Shown piece after piece: positions 1-8,027 of a stretch of DNA of 64,000 nucleotides (positions within the stretch are counted from its first letter, which is position 1; each line of letters opens with the position of its first letter). Where the stretch lies: NCBI GenBank assembly GCA_947626315.1, contig CANQRQ010000008.1, forward strand, positions 1 through 64,000, read 5' to 3'. A program made the position numbers and the translations under genes. The notes beneath the pieces are model-generated. The model did not search any database, was not told the DNA's origin, and saw only the letters and a program-made list of their open reading frames with translations. Source of the DNA: an uncultured Oscillospiraceae bacterium. Its GTDB lineage: Bacteria; Bacillota; Clostridia; Oscillospirales; Oscillospiraceae.

Positions 1-130
1 CCACCAAAACGAAAGGACGGCTCAGGCCGTCCATTTGTTTTGCGCAGAAGACCGGCGAACCGCTGACCTCTTGCATTCAAATCAGAAGGCGGCGATACGG
101 GCGCTTCGTGCCCGTTAGTCCCCGGAGGGG

Positions 131-154
131 ATTCGATCCCGCTTATCTCCTCCA
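131..154 (+). other. tRNA 3'-end-like fragment
   Basis: The 24 bases read like the T-loop, acceptor strand and CCA of a tRNA (TTCGATC loop, then CCGCT, TATCTCC, TCCA). No matching 5' half lies upstream on this strand. The bases before the loop (GGGGA) do not pair with CCGCT, so this is not an intact tRNA. A sequence resembling the missing T-arm 5' half (GGTCAGCGGTTCG) is found in the opposite orientation at about 65-80, which hints at a rearrangement. It may be a tRNA remnant or an integration-site scar; chance is not excluded. Confidence 0.3.
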
Positions 155-280
155 CGTCAGAAGCACAGTGAATGGATCGCATTGCCGCAAGCAGCAATGC
201 TCCAGGATTCCCTGTGCTTCTTCCTTATCCCCATAAAAGGGCCTTGCCCTTTTATGGGGCCCCCAGAAGGGGCCTTTTTT
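155..280 (+). repeat. CCA-trailing two-hairpin element, copy 1
   Basis: This unit starts with CGTCAGA directly after the CCA at 154. A first stem (GAAGCACAG 160-168 with CTGTGCTTC 212-220) encloses an inner hairpin. It is followed by TTCCTTATCC and a perfect 14-bp stem with a 3-base loop (229-242 with 246-259). The same plan, CGTCAGA then stem, inner hairpin, stem, TTCCTT and CCC-hairpin, recurs behind tRNA-Cys (5239-5418) and tRNA-Leu (28161-28268). The function is unknown. Confidence 0.6.
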
Positions 281-340
281 ATGTGACGTCACAATAAAAT
301 ATAGAGCCGGATGGCATTTGATACTATTCTTCGATAAAAC

Positions 341-412
341 ATTATAAAAAGCAGCCATTTTTCAGCAGCCATTTTTCAAATGCCTACTTTTTAAAGAAAA
401 TCTGTATGAATT
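341..412 (+). repeat. AT-rich repeat, copy 1 (with 14-bp internal duplication)
   Basis: The segment around ATTATAAAAAGCAGCC and CTTTTTAAAGAAAATC is nearly the same as 23226-23279. This copy contains GCAGCCATTTTTCA twice in tandem, whereas the other copy has it once. Both copies can fold into a weak hairpin (AAAAGCAG with CTGCTTTT in copy 2). No gene overlaps it. Confidence 0.6.
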
Positions 413-479
413 TGTCAAGTTTTTGAACGGCCCTTTTTCTGTTTCCCGGCCACAGGCAGCTTGACAAGCGGGAAACTGC

Positions 480-800
480 CTACTTCTTCTTTTTCGGTTT
501 TGGTGCTGGCAGTTCCTCAACCATGGCGTTGAATAAACCGGTCAAAAACTCTCGGTTATCAACTTCGTCTACCAACAACATCTCTTTTGCCCCCTCATAG
601 GGGGTTTCATAGGTCGCTGTTGGCATATAGCTGATCGCTGCTTTTATTGGTTTTACAAGCAGCCTGTCATCATAGATACCGCCTACGATTTTGCCACGGT
701 AATAGAGAATGAATTCTCCCATCATAGCCCGAACTGTAATTTCATCCAATTCGGATAACTGCCCTAAAATAAAATCTAAATATTCTTTACTTGACGCCAT
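480..800 (-). CDS. TfoX/Sxy N-terminal domain protein
   Basis: This 106-residue protein has the TfoX N-terminal domain alone: an RAMMGEFILYYRGK segment near residues 24-37, then a GGIYDD turn and a KPI strand, ending in a Lys-rich tail (PKPKKKK). In gamma-proteobacteria full TfoX/Sxy regulates competence. Single-domain homologues in Firmicutes have no settled role, so only the family can be named. The ATG at 800 is preceded by a GAGGTGG ribosome-binding site. It stands alone, downstream of the MBG surface-protein gene on the same strand. Confidence 0.8.
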   Translation of the reverse strand: MASSKEYLDFILGQLSELDEITVRAMMGEFILYYRGKIVGGIYDDRLLVKPIKAAISYMPTATYETPYEGAKEMLLVDEVDNREFLTGLFNAMVEELPAPKPKKKK

Positions 801-919
801 TATTCCACCTCAACTCCCGATTTGACGATCTGTTTGTGTTCCATCACCGGCATTGTACCATAAGCATCCAGCTTTAGCAATTTGATATTGTCTTACTTTT
901 TTTGTTATCCTCGCGTAAA

Positions 920-958
920 AAGCTTAAGGGCCTGCAGCAAAGCCGCAGGCCCCTTTTT
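920..958 (-). terminator. Stem-loop after the MBG surface-protein gene
   Basis: GGGCCTGC (928-935) pairs with GCAGGCCC (944-951), just beyond the stop codon at 968. Read on the minus strand it is followed by TTAAGCTTTTT. The plus strand also has a T-run (CTTTTTT), so it could work in both directions. Confidence 0.6.
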
Positions 959-967
959 TGGGAAGCT

Positions 968-3760
968 TTATTTTCTCTTGAAGAACTCTTTGAAGGAGGC
1001 CAGGCCGTCCCGGGGCTTCTCCGCCTCGGTTTCGGGGCCGGCGGCCTTCCGGCGGCGGGCGCCGATGACGAAATAGCCCGCGACCAAGCCGCCCAGGACA
1101 AGGGCGCTCAGCAGGAAGACGACCAGCAGTCCGCCGCCGCCCTTGGACTGATCCTGGGGCTCCTGGACCTCGCCGCCGGCGGAGGGCCGGACGGTCAGGG
1201 TGCCGTTGACGCACTTCACCGCGTAGTTGGCGCTCACGTCCTTGTTCCCATCCATGATCGTGTAGCCGGTGATCTCCTTGGTGTAGGTGCCCGGCTCGAT
1301 GGCCTTGGTGGAGTGCCCTTCCTGATCCACCACGTCAAAGCGGACGGAGAGGCTGTGGTCGCTGCTGGCCAGCTCCGTGCGGGAGACGTTTTTGTTCTCC
1401 AGCTCCGTGCCGTCGTAGGTCTTGCTGTCAGACTCGGCGGTGAGGGTCAGGGGAGCGGGGGCGACGGTCAGGGTGCCGGGGACATAGGTGATGCTGTACA
1501 GGTAGTTGGCAGAGGCGTTGTTGCTGTCCACAATGGAGACGGAACGGATGGTGCTCTCCTGGGTGCCCGCGTCGGTGATGCTGTTGCTGCCGTCGGCGTA
1601 GGACACGGACAGGATCCGGTCGCCGGGCCGTAGGCCGGCGGCGGAGCAGGTCTCCACCTCATGCTCTGTGCCGTCGTAGACCCAGGAGCCGGACTCCGCC
1701 GTGACCGTGAGCTTGAGAGAACCGGCGGCGGGCGCCTGGCTGGGCTTGGGACTGGCCGAGGGCGTGGGAGAAGGGCTGGGGCTGGGCGTGGGCGTAGGAG
1801 AGGGACTGGGCGAGGGGCTGGGACTGGCCGCCGTGCCGCTGATGGTCAGAGTCCCGTCCTTGAGGGTGATGCTGTAGTTAGACGTCACGTCGGTCCCGCT
1901 GGCGTCCACCACCGTGGCCGCGGTCAGGTCGATGGTATAGGTGCCCGGCTGGATAGCGGCGGTCCGCTTTCCGTCCTTCATGGTCTGAAAGGAGACGCGC
2001 ACCTCGTGCCGGACGCTGTCGGTATTGACGCGGCCGGTGATATCCAGATTGGAGGGGCCGGGGGTAAAGGGCTGGCCGTCATAGGCCTTGGATGCGTCCT
2101 TCACGGCGACGGTGAGGGGCCGGGCGGTGACGGTGACGGTGCCGGGGAGGGTGGTGATGCTGTATTGGGCGGTGACGTCCTCACCGGCGGCGTTCTTGAT
2201 CAGCAGGTCGCTGGGGGTGCTGGAGACGCCGGAGCTCACGTTTACGGAGCCGCCGGTGTAGGTGATCCCCGCGATGTAGTCCCCCTGGGCCAGAGCCCCG
2301 GCGGTGATCTCAAAGCTCTCGGCGGTGATGACGGCGCCGTTATATACGGCAGTGCGGTCCTTGGCCTTCACGGTGATGGCGGTGGGGGCCGCGGGGGCCG
2401 GGGCCTCCACGGAGCCGGGCTGATAGCTGACACTGTAGTTGGCCGTCACATCCTGGCCGCCGTTTTTGATCACCGCGTTGGAGGGGGTGACCACCAGTTT
2501 GCCGTCGCTGAGGATAGGCTCGGAGAGGCTGACCTCCGCGGTGTCGCCATCTGCCAAGCCGGAAATATCATAGCCGTTGGCGGTGTAGCTGCCGCCGGAC
2601 CCGGCCACGGGGGCATTGGCGGTGACGGTGACAGGGCGCTTTTCCACGGTCAGCTTGCCGGGGACGGTCTCGATGGGACCCTCATAGGGGCCGCCCTCCT
2701 CGGTCGTGACCTGGAGGCCGGAGACAGAGACGGTGTATTCCCCGGCAGCCAGGCGGTCCTTCGGGTTCACCGGGTCCTCGCCCAGCTGGTATGTATAGAC
2801 GGCGCTTGCCGTGTCTACCTGCAGTCCGACGCTGTCCACCTTCAGGGAGGGGGTGGGGACCGGGTCGCCGTAGGTCATGGCGGCGCTCTCCACGGCAACG
2901 GAGGCGTGGACCTCATTGCCCCACTGGGCGGTGAGGGTCAGATCCGCATAGGGGCGGATGTTGGCCTGGGGCTGCACCAGGGCGCTGGGGCCGTCCTTGT
3001 ACTGGAGCAGCCAGCCGGTGAAGGGGTGATAGGCCGCTTTGGCGGCGGTGAGCTGCTCCTCCTGCAGGGTCTGGACCGTGACGCTGCCGCTTCCATCCGG
3101 CTTCTCTGCCTCGGGAAGCGTCAGCTCCACCGGGGCGTCCCCCGCCGCGTAGGTGACGGTGAACTGGGCGCTCTCCTCCGGAGCGGGACGCTTTTCCACC
3201 TGGATATAAAGCGTGTACGGGCTGTCTTCTTCTGCGGAGGAGGAGAGCAGCTCCTCGTTAAAGGCGGCGCTCCCGTCTTCGGCCTCTGTGATAAAGCAGG
3301 TCCCGGGGATGCTGATCTTGTCCGTGGACAGGTCGATCTCAGCGTATTTGAGCAGGTCCCGGGGCTGCTGCTCCGGCGTCAGCTCCTTGCCGCAGAGATA
3401 GAGCCGGGAGACGTAGAAGCCCTCCGGAGGGGCAATCTCCAGGGAGCTCTCCGGGTGCTCTGTTATGTCTTTAAGTTGGATGCCGCCGCCCCGGAGGATG
3501 TCCTGCTCCCCGTACTTGACAGAGCAGGAATTGCCGTCCAGAAGCTGCGCTTCCTGTTCGGCGGTCACCTGGGTGACCACCGGCGGTGCGGAGGGCTCCG
3601 CCCCGCCGTCCTCCTCTGCCGGGACGGAGGTATAAAGCTTGTAGATCAGCAGTTCCTCGCCGGTGATCCCGCCGGCGGCCAGGGCGCTGGCGCCAAAGCT
3701 CTGGGAGACCAGAAGGAGGACCAGCAGGAGACTGAACAGAAATTGCATTTTTTTCTTCAT
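968..3760 (-). CDS. MBG-repeat surface protein
   Basis: This 930-residue secreted protein has a signal peptide at residues 1-28 (KKK, long hydrophobic run, ASALA). It continues with beta-rich repeats marked by YDG or YNG and 'GTLTV/GTVTV' strand ends, typical of MBG bacterial Ig-like domains (I count about five). A Ser-Pro-rich linker lies at about residues 640-685, one more pair of MBG domains follows, and there is a C-terminal membrane segment near 875-900 with a charged cytoplasmic tail of about 30 residues. I see no LPXTG or NPQTN-type motif, so it is probably membrane-anchored rather than sortase-linked. The ATG at 3760 has a GAGGTG site. It lies directly downstream of the sortase gene. 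Confidence 0.85.
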   Translation of the reverse strand: MKKKMQFLFSLLLVLLLVSQSFGASALAAGGITGEELLIYKLYTSVPAEEDGGAEPSAPPVVTQVTAEQEAQLLDGNSCSVKYGEQDILRGGGIQLKDITEHPESSLEIAPPEGFYVSRLYLCGKELTPEQQPRDLLKYAEIDLSTDKISIPGTCFITEAEDGSAAFNEELLSSSAEEDSPYTLYIQVEKRPAPEESAQFTVTYAAGDAPVELTLPEAEKPDGSGSVTVQTLQEEQLTAAKAAYHPFTGWLLQYKDGPSALVQPQANIRPYADLTLTAQWGNEVHASVAVESAAMTYGDPVPTPSLKVDSVGLQVDTASAVYTYQLGEDPVNPKDRLAAGEYTVSVSGLQVTTEEGGPYEGPIETVPGKLTVEKRPVTVTANAPVAGSGGSYTANGYDISGLADGDTAEVSLSEPILSDGKLVVTPSNAVIKNGGQDVTANYSVSYQPGSVEAPAPAAPTAITVKAKDRTAVYNGAVITAESFEITAGALAQGDYIAGITYTGGSVNVSSGVSSTPSDLLIKNAAGEDVTAQYSITTLPGTVTVTARPLTVAVKDASKAYDGQPFTPGPSNLDITGRVNTDSVRHEVRVSFQTMKDGKRTAAIQPGTYTIDLTAATVVDASGTDVTSNYSITLKDGTLTISGTAASPSPSPSPSPTPTPSPSPSPTPSASPKPSQAPAAGSLKLTVTAESGSWVYDGTEHEVETCSAAGLRPGDRILSVSYADGSNSITDAGTQESTIRSVSIVDSNNASANYLYSITYVPGTLTVAPAPLTLTAESDSKTYDGTELENKNVSRTELASSDHSLSVRFDVVDQEGHSTKAIEPGTYTKEITGYTIMDGNKDVSANYAVKCVNGTLTVRPSAGGEVQEPQDQSKGGGGLLVVFLLSALVLGGLVAGYFVIGARRRKAAGPETEAEKPRDGLASFKEFFKRK

Positions 3761-3806
3761 AAAGTTTCACCTCGCGTTTTCGTGCCGCCGTCAGCAGACG
3801 GCGGGC

Positions 3807-4610
3807 TCAGCCGGGATCGCCGGCGGACTGTTCGTCAAAGGGCAGGCTGATGGGGACAAGCTTGCCGTGGACCACATAACGGGCGTTTTCAAACTCATAA
3901 GAGCAGGTAGAGAGGGTCACGATCCGGTCCTGGGCCGTCACCTGCACGGTGCTCTCAAAGTCGGACTGGGAGCAGATCTTATCCAGGTACTGCTGGAAGG
4001 CCTCGTCGTCAAGGAATCCGATGGTGTAGGAATCGGAGTTGGCGTTGGTGATATAGCCGGAGAAAAGGTCAAGCCGGAAATTCTGATTGGGGGTGTTGAG
4101 ATACATGACCGGGTGAGCGTCATAGTACGCCTGGTCGCGGAACTTGCTCAGAGAGGCGAACATGGAGCCGTCGTTCATATGGTGGCCGTAAACCACGCTG
4201 TTCCGGCCGGCGTAGTCCTTCTCACAGAAGAAATCCAGAAACAGGGTGCCGCCGCCGCTGTAGCTGCCGTCGATCAGCCGGTGCAGATAGTAGTCGTTGT
4301 CCTTGCCCTGGGCTACCGGGTAGTTGATGGGGCTGTCGGCGCAGTACAGCCAGCCGTTGACCTCGCTGTTCTGGGCCAGCAGCGCGTCAAAGTCCACCTC
4401 GATGGGCGAATCCTCCAGGATGATGCCGCTGTCCTTCAGCAGAGTCTCCGGCATACGGGTGGTGACGTATTGTTTGCGGATGCCGTCATTCTTGTTCTCC
4501 GCTACCTTGTATTCGTGCATCATGCCGTACAGCCGGTAAGCGCTGAACAGAAAGATACAGACAAAAACCACACTCAGAATGCCGAAAAAGATTTTAACAG
4601 GCTTCTTCAC
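3807..4610 (-). CDS. Class B sortase
   Basis: This 267-residue membrane-bound transpeptidase has one N-terminal membrane segment (about residues 6-24). The catalytic His is in VVYGHHMND, the catalytic Cys in TLSTC and the Arg in the following ENARYVVHGK strand. The WLYC, INYPVAQG and GTLFLD segments are class B features. Class B sortases join surface proteins or pilins to peptidoglycan or to each other. The start is GTG at 4608-4610 with GGGAGG upstream. The only neighbour is the MBG surface protein, 46 bp downstream, which lacks an obvious sorting motif, so the substrate is not evident. Confidence 0.92.
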   Translation of the reverse strand: MKKPVKIFFGILSVVFVCIFLFSAYRLYGMMHEYKVAENKNDGIRKQYVTTRMPETLLKDSGIILEDSPIEVDFDALLAQNSEVNGWLYCADSPINYPVAQGKDNDYYLHRLIDGSYSGGGTLFLDFFCEKDYAGRNSVVYGHHMNDGSMFASLSKFRDQAYYDAHPVMYLNTPNQNFRLDLFSGYITNANSDSYTIGFLDDEAFQQYLDKICSQSDFESTVQVTAQDRIVTLSTCSYEFENARYVVHGKLVPISLPFDEQSAGDPG

Positions 4611-5238
4611 AACACAGGCCTCCCGTCGACAATAAAAGAATTCTGTAAACCAGTGTCAACCATTATACAACAAGAATTCCAAAATGAAAAGGCGGAATAC
4701 GTGAATATTTCTTAATCTTCTTTAAGCTTCGACATGAAATTTTCCCCAACCGGGACCCTTCGCTGCATATGACGGGCAGAAGAAGAAAATGTTCCCACCG
4801 TGGGTCCTTAAGAAACATTTAAGAATGAGCCGGGGGGATACTCATGAAGCTAAACGAAAGTTTATAGCAGGAAAAACACTTTCTCTGTTCGTCTCCTTCG
4901 GTCACCAGCGGAAACTGAGTTTTGTCTCTTGGTGGCTTTGTTCACTTCTCTTGCCTCGTCGCAAGAGAAGTGAACCGAAGAGAAAGACGCCCGGGGACGT
5001 TTCCCCGGGACCCCTCTGGGAGCAGCGTACAGCAGACCCGTTCTTAGGTCGCCCTTCGTCGTTCTTGCCGGTTTACCCCGGTGCAGACACTGGCAGAAGT
5101 CGCTCCTACGGTCGCACGCACATATTTACGTGGCTCGCTGGGTGGCTGACTAACTGCGCCCCCTCATGGCTCCCCTTACACAGGGGAGGCATGAGGACTG
5201 GCACTTACTTGCTCAACTAAACTTTCGTTTATCAGGGC
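4611..5238. other. Gene-free stretch upstream of the sortase
   Basis: No convincing gene is seen; the open frames here are short and cross strong hairpins. It contains the likely sortase promoter area (AT-rich, a TATAAT on the minus strand near 4660), then a block from 4851 to 5231 bounded by a perfect 14-bp inverted repeat. That block includes a 15-bp perfect stem (4940-4954 with 4961-4975) and a 15-bp stem with one mismatch (5162-5196). Confidence 0.6.
4851..5231. repeat. Inverted-repeat-bounded non-coding block
   Basis: TAAACGAAAGTTTA at 4851-4864 is matched exactly, in inverted orientation, by TAAACTTTCGTTTA at 5218-5231. Each end is also a small hairpin by itself (TAAAC, GAAA loop, GTTTA). 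The 381-bp interior has no gene but holds three strong stem-loops. It resembles a miniature inverted-repeat element, though no target-site duplication is seen and I have only one copy. Confidence 0.45.
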
Positions 5239-5418
5239 CCCCGCAAAGGGCTCTGCCCTTTGTGGGGAGAAGGAAGAAGTTTCCTGACCGATGGAGAAGA
5301 CTGTCTCAAAGGGGTCCCCATGAAAGCCAAAGGCTTTCATGGGGAAAAGGAAGAATGGCTCTGACCGATGAGTGGAACTCGCTTGCGAGGACCACGAATC
5401 TTCAGAGCCATTCTGACG
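5239..5418 (-). repeat. CCA-trailing two-hairpin element, copy 2
   Basis: Read on the minus strand, this starts with CGTCAGA four bases after the CCA of tRNA-Cys. A stem (5402-5412 with 5354-5364) encloses an inner hairpin, followed by TTCTTCC and a 13-bp stem with a 3-base loop (5316-5328 with 5332-5344). A second, partial unit follows (TCGGTCAG, CTTCCTT, then the stem 5239-5251 with 5255-5267). It has the same architecture as 155-280 and 28161-28268. Confidence 0.6.
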
Positions 5419-5421
5419 TTG

Positions 5422-5496
5422 TGGAGGCGCCACCCAGACTCGAACTGGGGAATCGCGGATTTGCAGTCCGCTGCCTTACCACTTGGCTATGGCGCC
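5422..5496 (-). tRNA. tRNA-Cys (GCA)
   Basis: The 75-base cloverleaf on the minus strand has acceptor GGCGCCA/TGGCGCC, anticodon loop CTGCAAA with anticodon GCA, a GTTCGAG T-loop, and CCA encoded in the DNA. It is the last of four tRNAs transcribed right to left (Val, Phe, Gly, Cys). Confidence 0.95.
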
Positions 5497-5540
5497 GTAT
5501 AAGCGATTTGCGGGCAAACAGCCCGCAAATCGCTGTTTTA

Positions 5541-5616
5541 TGGAGCGGGCAACGAGGCTCGAACTCGCTACCTCCACCTTGGCAAGGTGGCGCTCTACCG
5601 GATGAGCTATGCCCGC
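5541..5616 (-). tRNA. tRNA-Gly (GCC)
   Basis: The 76-base tRNA has acceptor GCGGGCA, anticodon loop TTGCCAA (anticodon GCC) and encoded CCA. Its sequence is identical to the second tRNA-Gly at 27963-28038. Confidence 0.95.
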
Positions 5617-5641
5617 AGAGGACCCCGTTATGGAAACGGGG

Positions 5642-5717
<76 letters not shown>

Positions 5718-5727
5718 ATGTGGGAGA

Positions 5728-5804
5728 TGGTGGGAACAACTGGACTCGAACCAGTGACCCCCTGCTTGTAAGGCAGGTGCTCTAACCAGCTGAGCTATGC
5801 TCCC
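5728..5804 (-). tRNA. tRNA-Val (TAC)
   Basis: The 77-base tRNA has acceptor GGGAGCA, anticodon loop CTTACAA (anticodon TAC), GTTCGAG T-loop and encoded CCA. It is the first gene of the minus-strand tRNA cluster, directly behind the promoter at 5821-5849. Confidence 0.94.
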
Positions 5805-5820
5805 GCACAACAGCTTTGTT

Positions 5821-5849
5821 ATCATACTAAAAAAAACCAATCTTGTCAA
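5821..5849 (-). promoter_or_regulatory. Promoter of the tRNA cluster
   Basis: On the minus strand TTGACA (5844-5849) and TATGAT (5821-5826) are 17 bp apart, about 17 bases ahead of the tRNA-Val 5' end. This is a near-consensus sigma-A promoter. Confidence 0.7.
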
Positions 5850-5914
5850 TATCAAAATGCAATTTTTTTTCGTTTCGGGAGAGGAGCGCCCCTCTTTCGG
5901 ACACCGGGCGGCGG

Positions 5915-6796
5915 TCAGTTTGCCGCCCGGGCGTCCAGAATTCCCCGCAGATCGGCCGGGCTGAACCGGTAGGCCGCGTCGCAGAACTGGCAGCCCACGG
6001 AGAGGGGCTGCCCCTCCCGGATCATGCTCTCCAGCTCCCCGTTGTCCAGACAGGCCAGCGCCTCCAGCGCCCGGTCCCGGCTGCAGGCGCAGCGGTAGCA
6101 GACCGGGGTCTCGCTGAGAATATGGAAATCAAAGCCCTTGAGCACCTGGTCAAAAAGCGCCTCCGCCCCGTCCTCGTCCAGGACGGTGGTGAGCTGATCC
6201 ATGAGGAAGATGTTCTCCTCCAGGGCGGCGATAGTCTCCTCCGGCGCGCCGGGCATCAGCTGCACGATGAAGCCGCCGGCCGCCCGGATAGACAGGTCTG
6301 TGTCCACCAGAACGCCCAAGGCGCAGGCCGAGGGGACCTGGTCGCTCTCCAGCAGGTAGGCGGTGAGATCCTCGGCGATCTCCCCGCTGACCAGGGCCGT
6401 GGAGCCGATGTAGGGGTCCTTCAGGCCGATGTCCCGGCTGACGGTAAAGGTCCCGTCCCGCCCCACGGCCCGGCCCACGTCCAGCTTCCCATCCGGCCGC
6501 AGAGGCAGCTCCAGCGCCGGATTGCCCACAAAGCCCCGCACGCAGCCCTCCGAATCCGACACCGCCACCACGGGTCCCAAAGGCCCGCCGCCGTTGACCC
6601 GGACGGTCAGGGACCCGTCCTTCTCCTTCATCATGTCGCCCAGCAGAGAGGCGGCGCAGAGGGTCCGCCCCAGGGCGGCCGCTGCGGTGGGGGAGCAGCT
6701 GTGGATCTCCCGGGCCCGCTGGACGATGCCCCGGGCGTCGATCACTGCCATCTTGATCAGACCGCCTCCAGCGGTCGCACGAATGATTCTATCCAT
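5915..6796 (-). CDS. hslO: Redox-regulated chaperone Hsp33
   Basis: The 293-residue protein matches Hsp33 in length and layout. An N-terminal chaperone domain starts DRIIRATAGGG with a conserved ARG..QRA segment. The C-terminal zinc redox switch has Cys236-x-Cys238 and Cys269-x-x-Cys272. Hsp33 is a cytoplasmic holdase activated when oxidation frees the zinc. The ATG at 6796 follows a TTAGGAG site. The methyltransferase gene lies 11 bp upstream on the same strand, so both may share a transcript. An extra Cys233 sits just before the CxC pair. Confidence 0.95.
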   Translation of the reverse strand: MDRIIRATAGGGLIKMAVIDARGIVQRAREIHSCSPTAAAALGRTLCAASLLGDMMKEKDGSLTVRVNGGGPLGPVVAVSDSEGCVRGFVGNPALELPLRPDGKLDVGRAVGRDGTFTVSRDIGLKDPYIGSTALVSGEIAEDLTAYLLESDQVPSACALGVLVDTDLSIRAAGGFIVQLMPGAPEETIAALEENIFLMDQLTTVLDEDGAEALFDQVLKGFDFHILSETPVCYRCACSRDRALEALACLDNGELESMIREGQPLSVGCQFCDAAYRFSPADLRGILDARAAN

Positions 6797-6807
6797 AAAT
6801 CCAACTC

Positions 6808-7533
6808 CTAACCGCGCAGGGCCGAGACGAACAGGCGCTCCGTGTCCCCCTCAAAGCAGAGGGGCGTAATGCGCAGGTCCGTGAAGCCATGCCCCTCCAG
6901 CAGCCGGCGCAGCCGCTCCGGCTCGTGGGCGTATTCCAGATGCTCCTCGCTGTCCCGGCGCCACAGCCCGCCCTGCCGGGTGAAAATGTCCATCCCGTAG
7001 ATCAGGCAGCACGCCTCCTCGTCAAAATCCCCCCGCCAGAGGCAGAGCACATCCTCCGTCTCGTCCACGAAGGTGCCGCCGTCCATGGACCGGAGGAAGG
7101 CGGGGGAGCGGAGGTCAAAAAGAAGGAGGCCGCCCGGCCGGATGAACAGCCGCAGCCGCCGGAAAACCTGGTCCAGCTCCTCCGGCGGGAGATAGTTGAT
7201 CCCCTCCAGGGAACAGTAGGCGGCGTCCACCGTGCCGTAGAGGTCCAGCCCGGCGGCCTCCTGGCACAGGTACAGGGGCGCGGGAGAGAGGCCGGCGGCC
7301 TTTTCCCGGGCCTCCATCAGCATCTCCTCGGAGGCGTCCACCCCGATCAGCTCATAACCCCGGCGGGTCATCTCGCAGCTGAGGGTCCCTGTGCCGCAGC
7401 ACAGGTCCAGCAGAAGGCGGAATTCGCCGCCTGCGCGGGCAAATTCCGCCTCATACAGATCCGCGAACCGGGCATAGGGAACGTCCCCGGTCAGACGGTC
7501 ATACCAGCCGGCCAGAGGGCCGTAGCAGTTCAT
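6808..7533 (-). CDS. Class I SAM-dependent methyltransferase
   Basis: This 241-residue protein has a Rossmann-type SAM-binding motif (LLDLCCGTGTLSCEM near residue 42, then GVDASEEML). The substrate is not apparent; family members methylate small molecules or proteins. The start (ATG 7533, GGGAGGAC site) overlaps the stop of the TrpR-like regulator by the usual ATGA arrangement, so the two are probably translated together and hslO follows after 11 bp. Confidence 0.85.
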   Translation of the reverse strand: MNCYGPLAGWYDRLTGDVPYARFADLYEAEFARAGGEFRLLLDLCCGTGTLSCEMTRRGYELIGVDASEEMLMEAREKAAGLSPAPLYLCQEAAGLDLYGTVDAAYCSLEGINYLPPEELDQVFRRLRLFIRPGGLLLFDLRSPAFLRSMDGGTFVDETEDVLCLWRGDFDEEACCLIYGMDIFTRQGGLWRRDSEEHLEYAHEPERLRRLLEGHGFTDLRITPLCFEGDTERLFVSALRG

Positions 7534-7826
7534 TTTTTGTCCTCCCGGATCCGGTCAAAAACCAGACCGTAGCCGCCGCTGCCGTACTGCAGGGAGCGGT
7601 TGACCCGGCTGATTGTGGCGCTGGAGGCCCCGGTGGCGGCCAGAATGTCGTTATAGATCATGCCTTCGTTGAGGCAGCAGGCCACCTGAAACCGCTGCTC
7701 CAGAGCCACCAATTCCGTAACGGTGCACAGATCGTCAAAAAATCTCATGCATTCATCCACTGTTTTCAGGGACAAAATAGCCTTGTACATGTTTTCGCTG
7801 CGCGCTTTCTTCGGCGCTTTGTTCAT
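7530..7826 (-). CDS. YerC/YecD-type TrpR-related DNA-binding protein
   Basis: The 98-residue helical protein has a helix-turn-helix near its C-terminus (DILAATGASSATISRVNRSL). The segment VALEQRFQVACCLNEG is typical of the TrpR-like YerC family. B. subtilis YerC has no well-established regulon, so the target is unknown. I chose the ATG at 7826 with GGAGGTGG upstream over the GTG four codons earlier, which would lie inside that site. First gene of a minus-strand set with the methyltransferase and hslO. Confidence 0.85.
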   Translation of the reverse strand: MNKAPKKARSENMYKAILSLKTVDECMRFFDDLCTVTELVALEQRFQVACCLNEGMIYNDILAATGASSATISRVNRSLQYGSGGYGLVFDRIREDKK

Positions 7827-7952
7827 GCTCTGTTCCACCTCCGTCGTTCTGTCGTAGCTGCGCTTTAACGTAATAATATGTTACATCAGCGGCGCGAAAA
7901 AGTAAAGAGTGAAACTTGAAAATAATTGAAAATTAATTCGTGCGCCTACCCC

Positions 7953-7981
7953 TTGCGGAAAGAGGACAGGTATAGTATAAT
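7953..7981 (+). promoter_or_regulatory. Promoter of the NfeD/SPFH pair
   Basis: TTGCGG (7953-7958) and TATAAT (7976-7981) are 17 bp apart, 46 bases ahead of the NfeD start codon at 8028. This is a good sigma-A promoter. Confidence 0.75.
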
Positions 7982-8027
7982 AGATAAAAAATCGGGGTGT
8001 TCAGGCCGCGAAGGAAGGGGAAGCAAA

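Larger units (their letters stand above)
1..479. other. Gene-free left edge with hairpins
   Basis: I see no convincing protein gene here; the open frame at 143-358 on the minus strand only reads through the hairpins. From left to right the stretch holds a small stem-loop (GGACGGC/GCCGTCC at about 15-32), a tRNA 3'-end-like fragment (131-154), a two-hairpin repeat unit (155-280) and a copy of a short AT-rich repeat (341-412) that recurs at 23226. The window edge cuts off whatever lies further left. Confidence 0.6.

Noticed and set aside
1661..3850. Long plus-strand open frame opposite the MBG surface-protein gene
   Set aside because: It is the mirror of a well-supported gene in GC-rich DNA, with low-complexity Gly/Arg/Val-rich translation and no domain or ribosome-binding site.
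4725..4740. Spo0A box upstream of the sortase (TGTCGAA on the minus strand)
   Set aside because: It matches only the seven-base core, a frequent chance event, and is not placed on a clear promoter.
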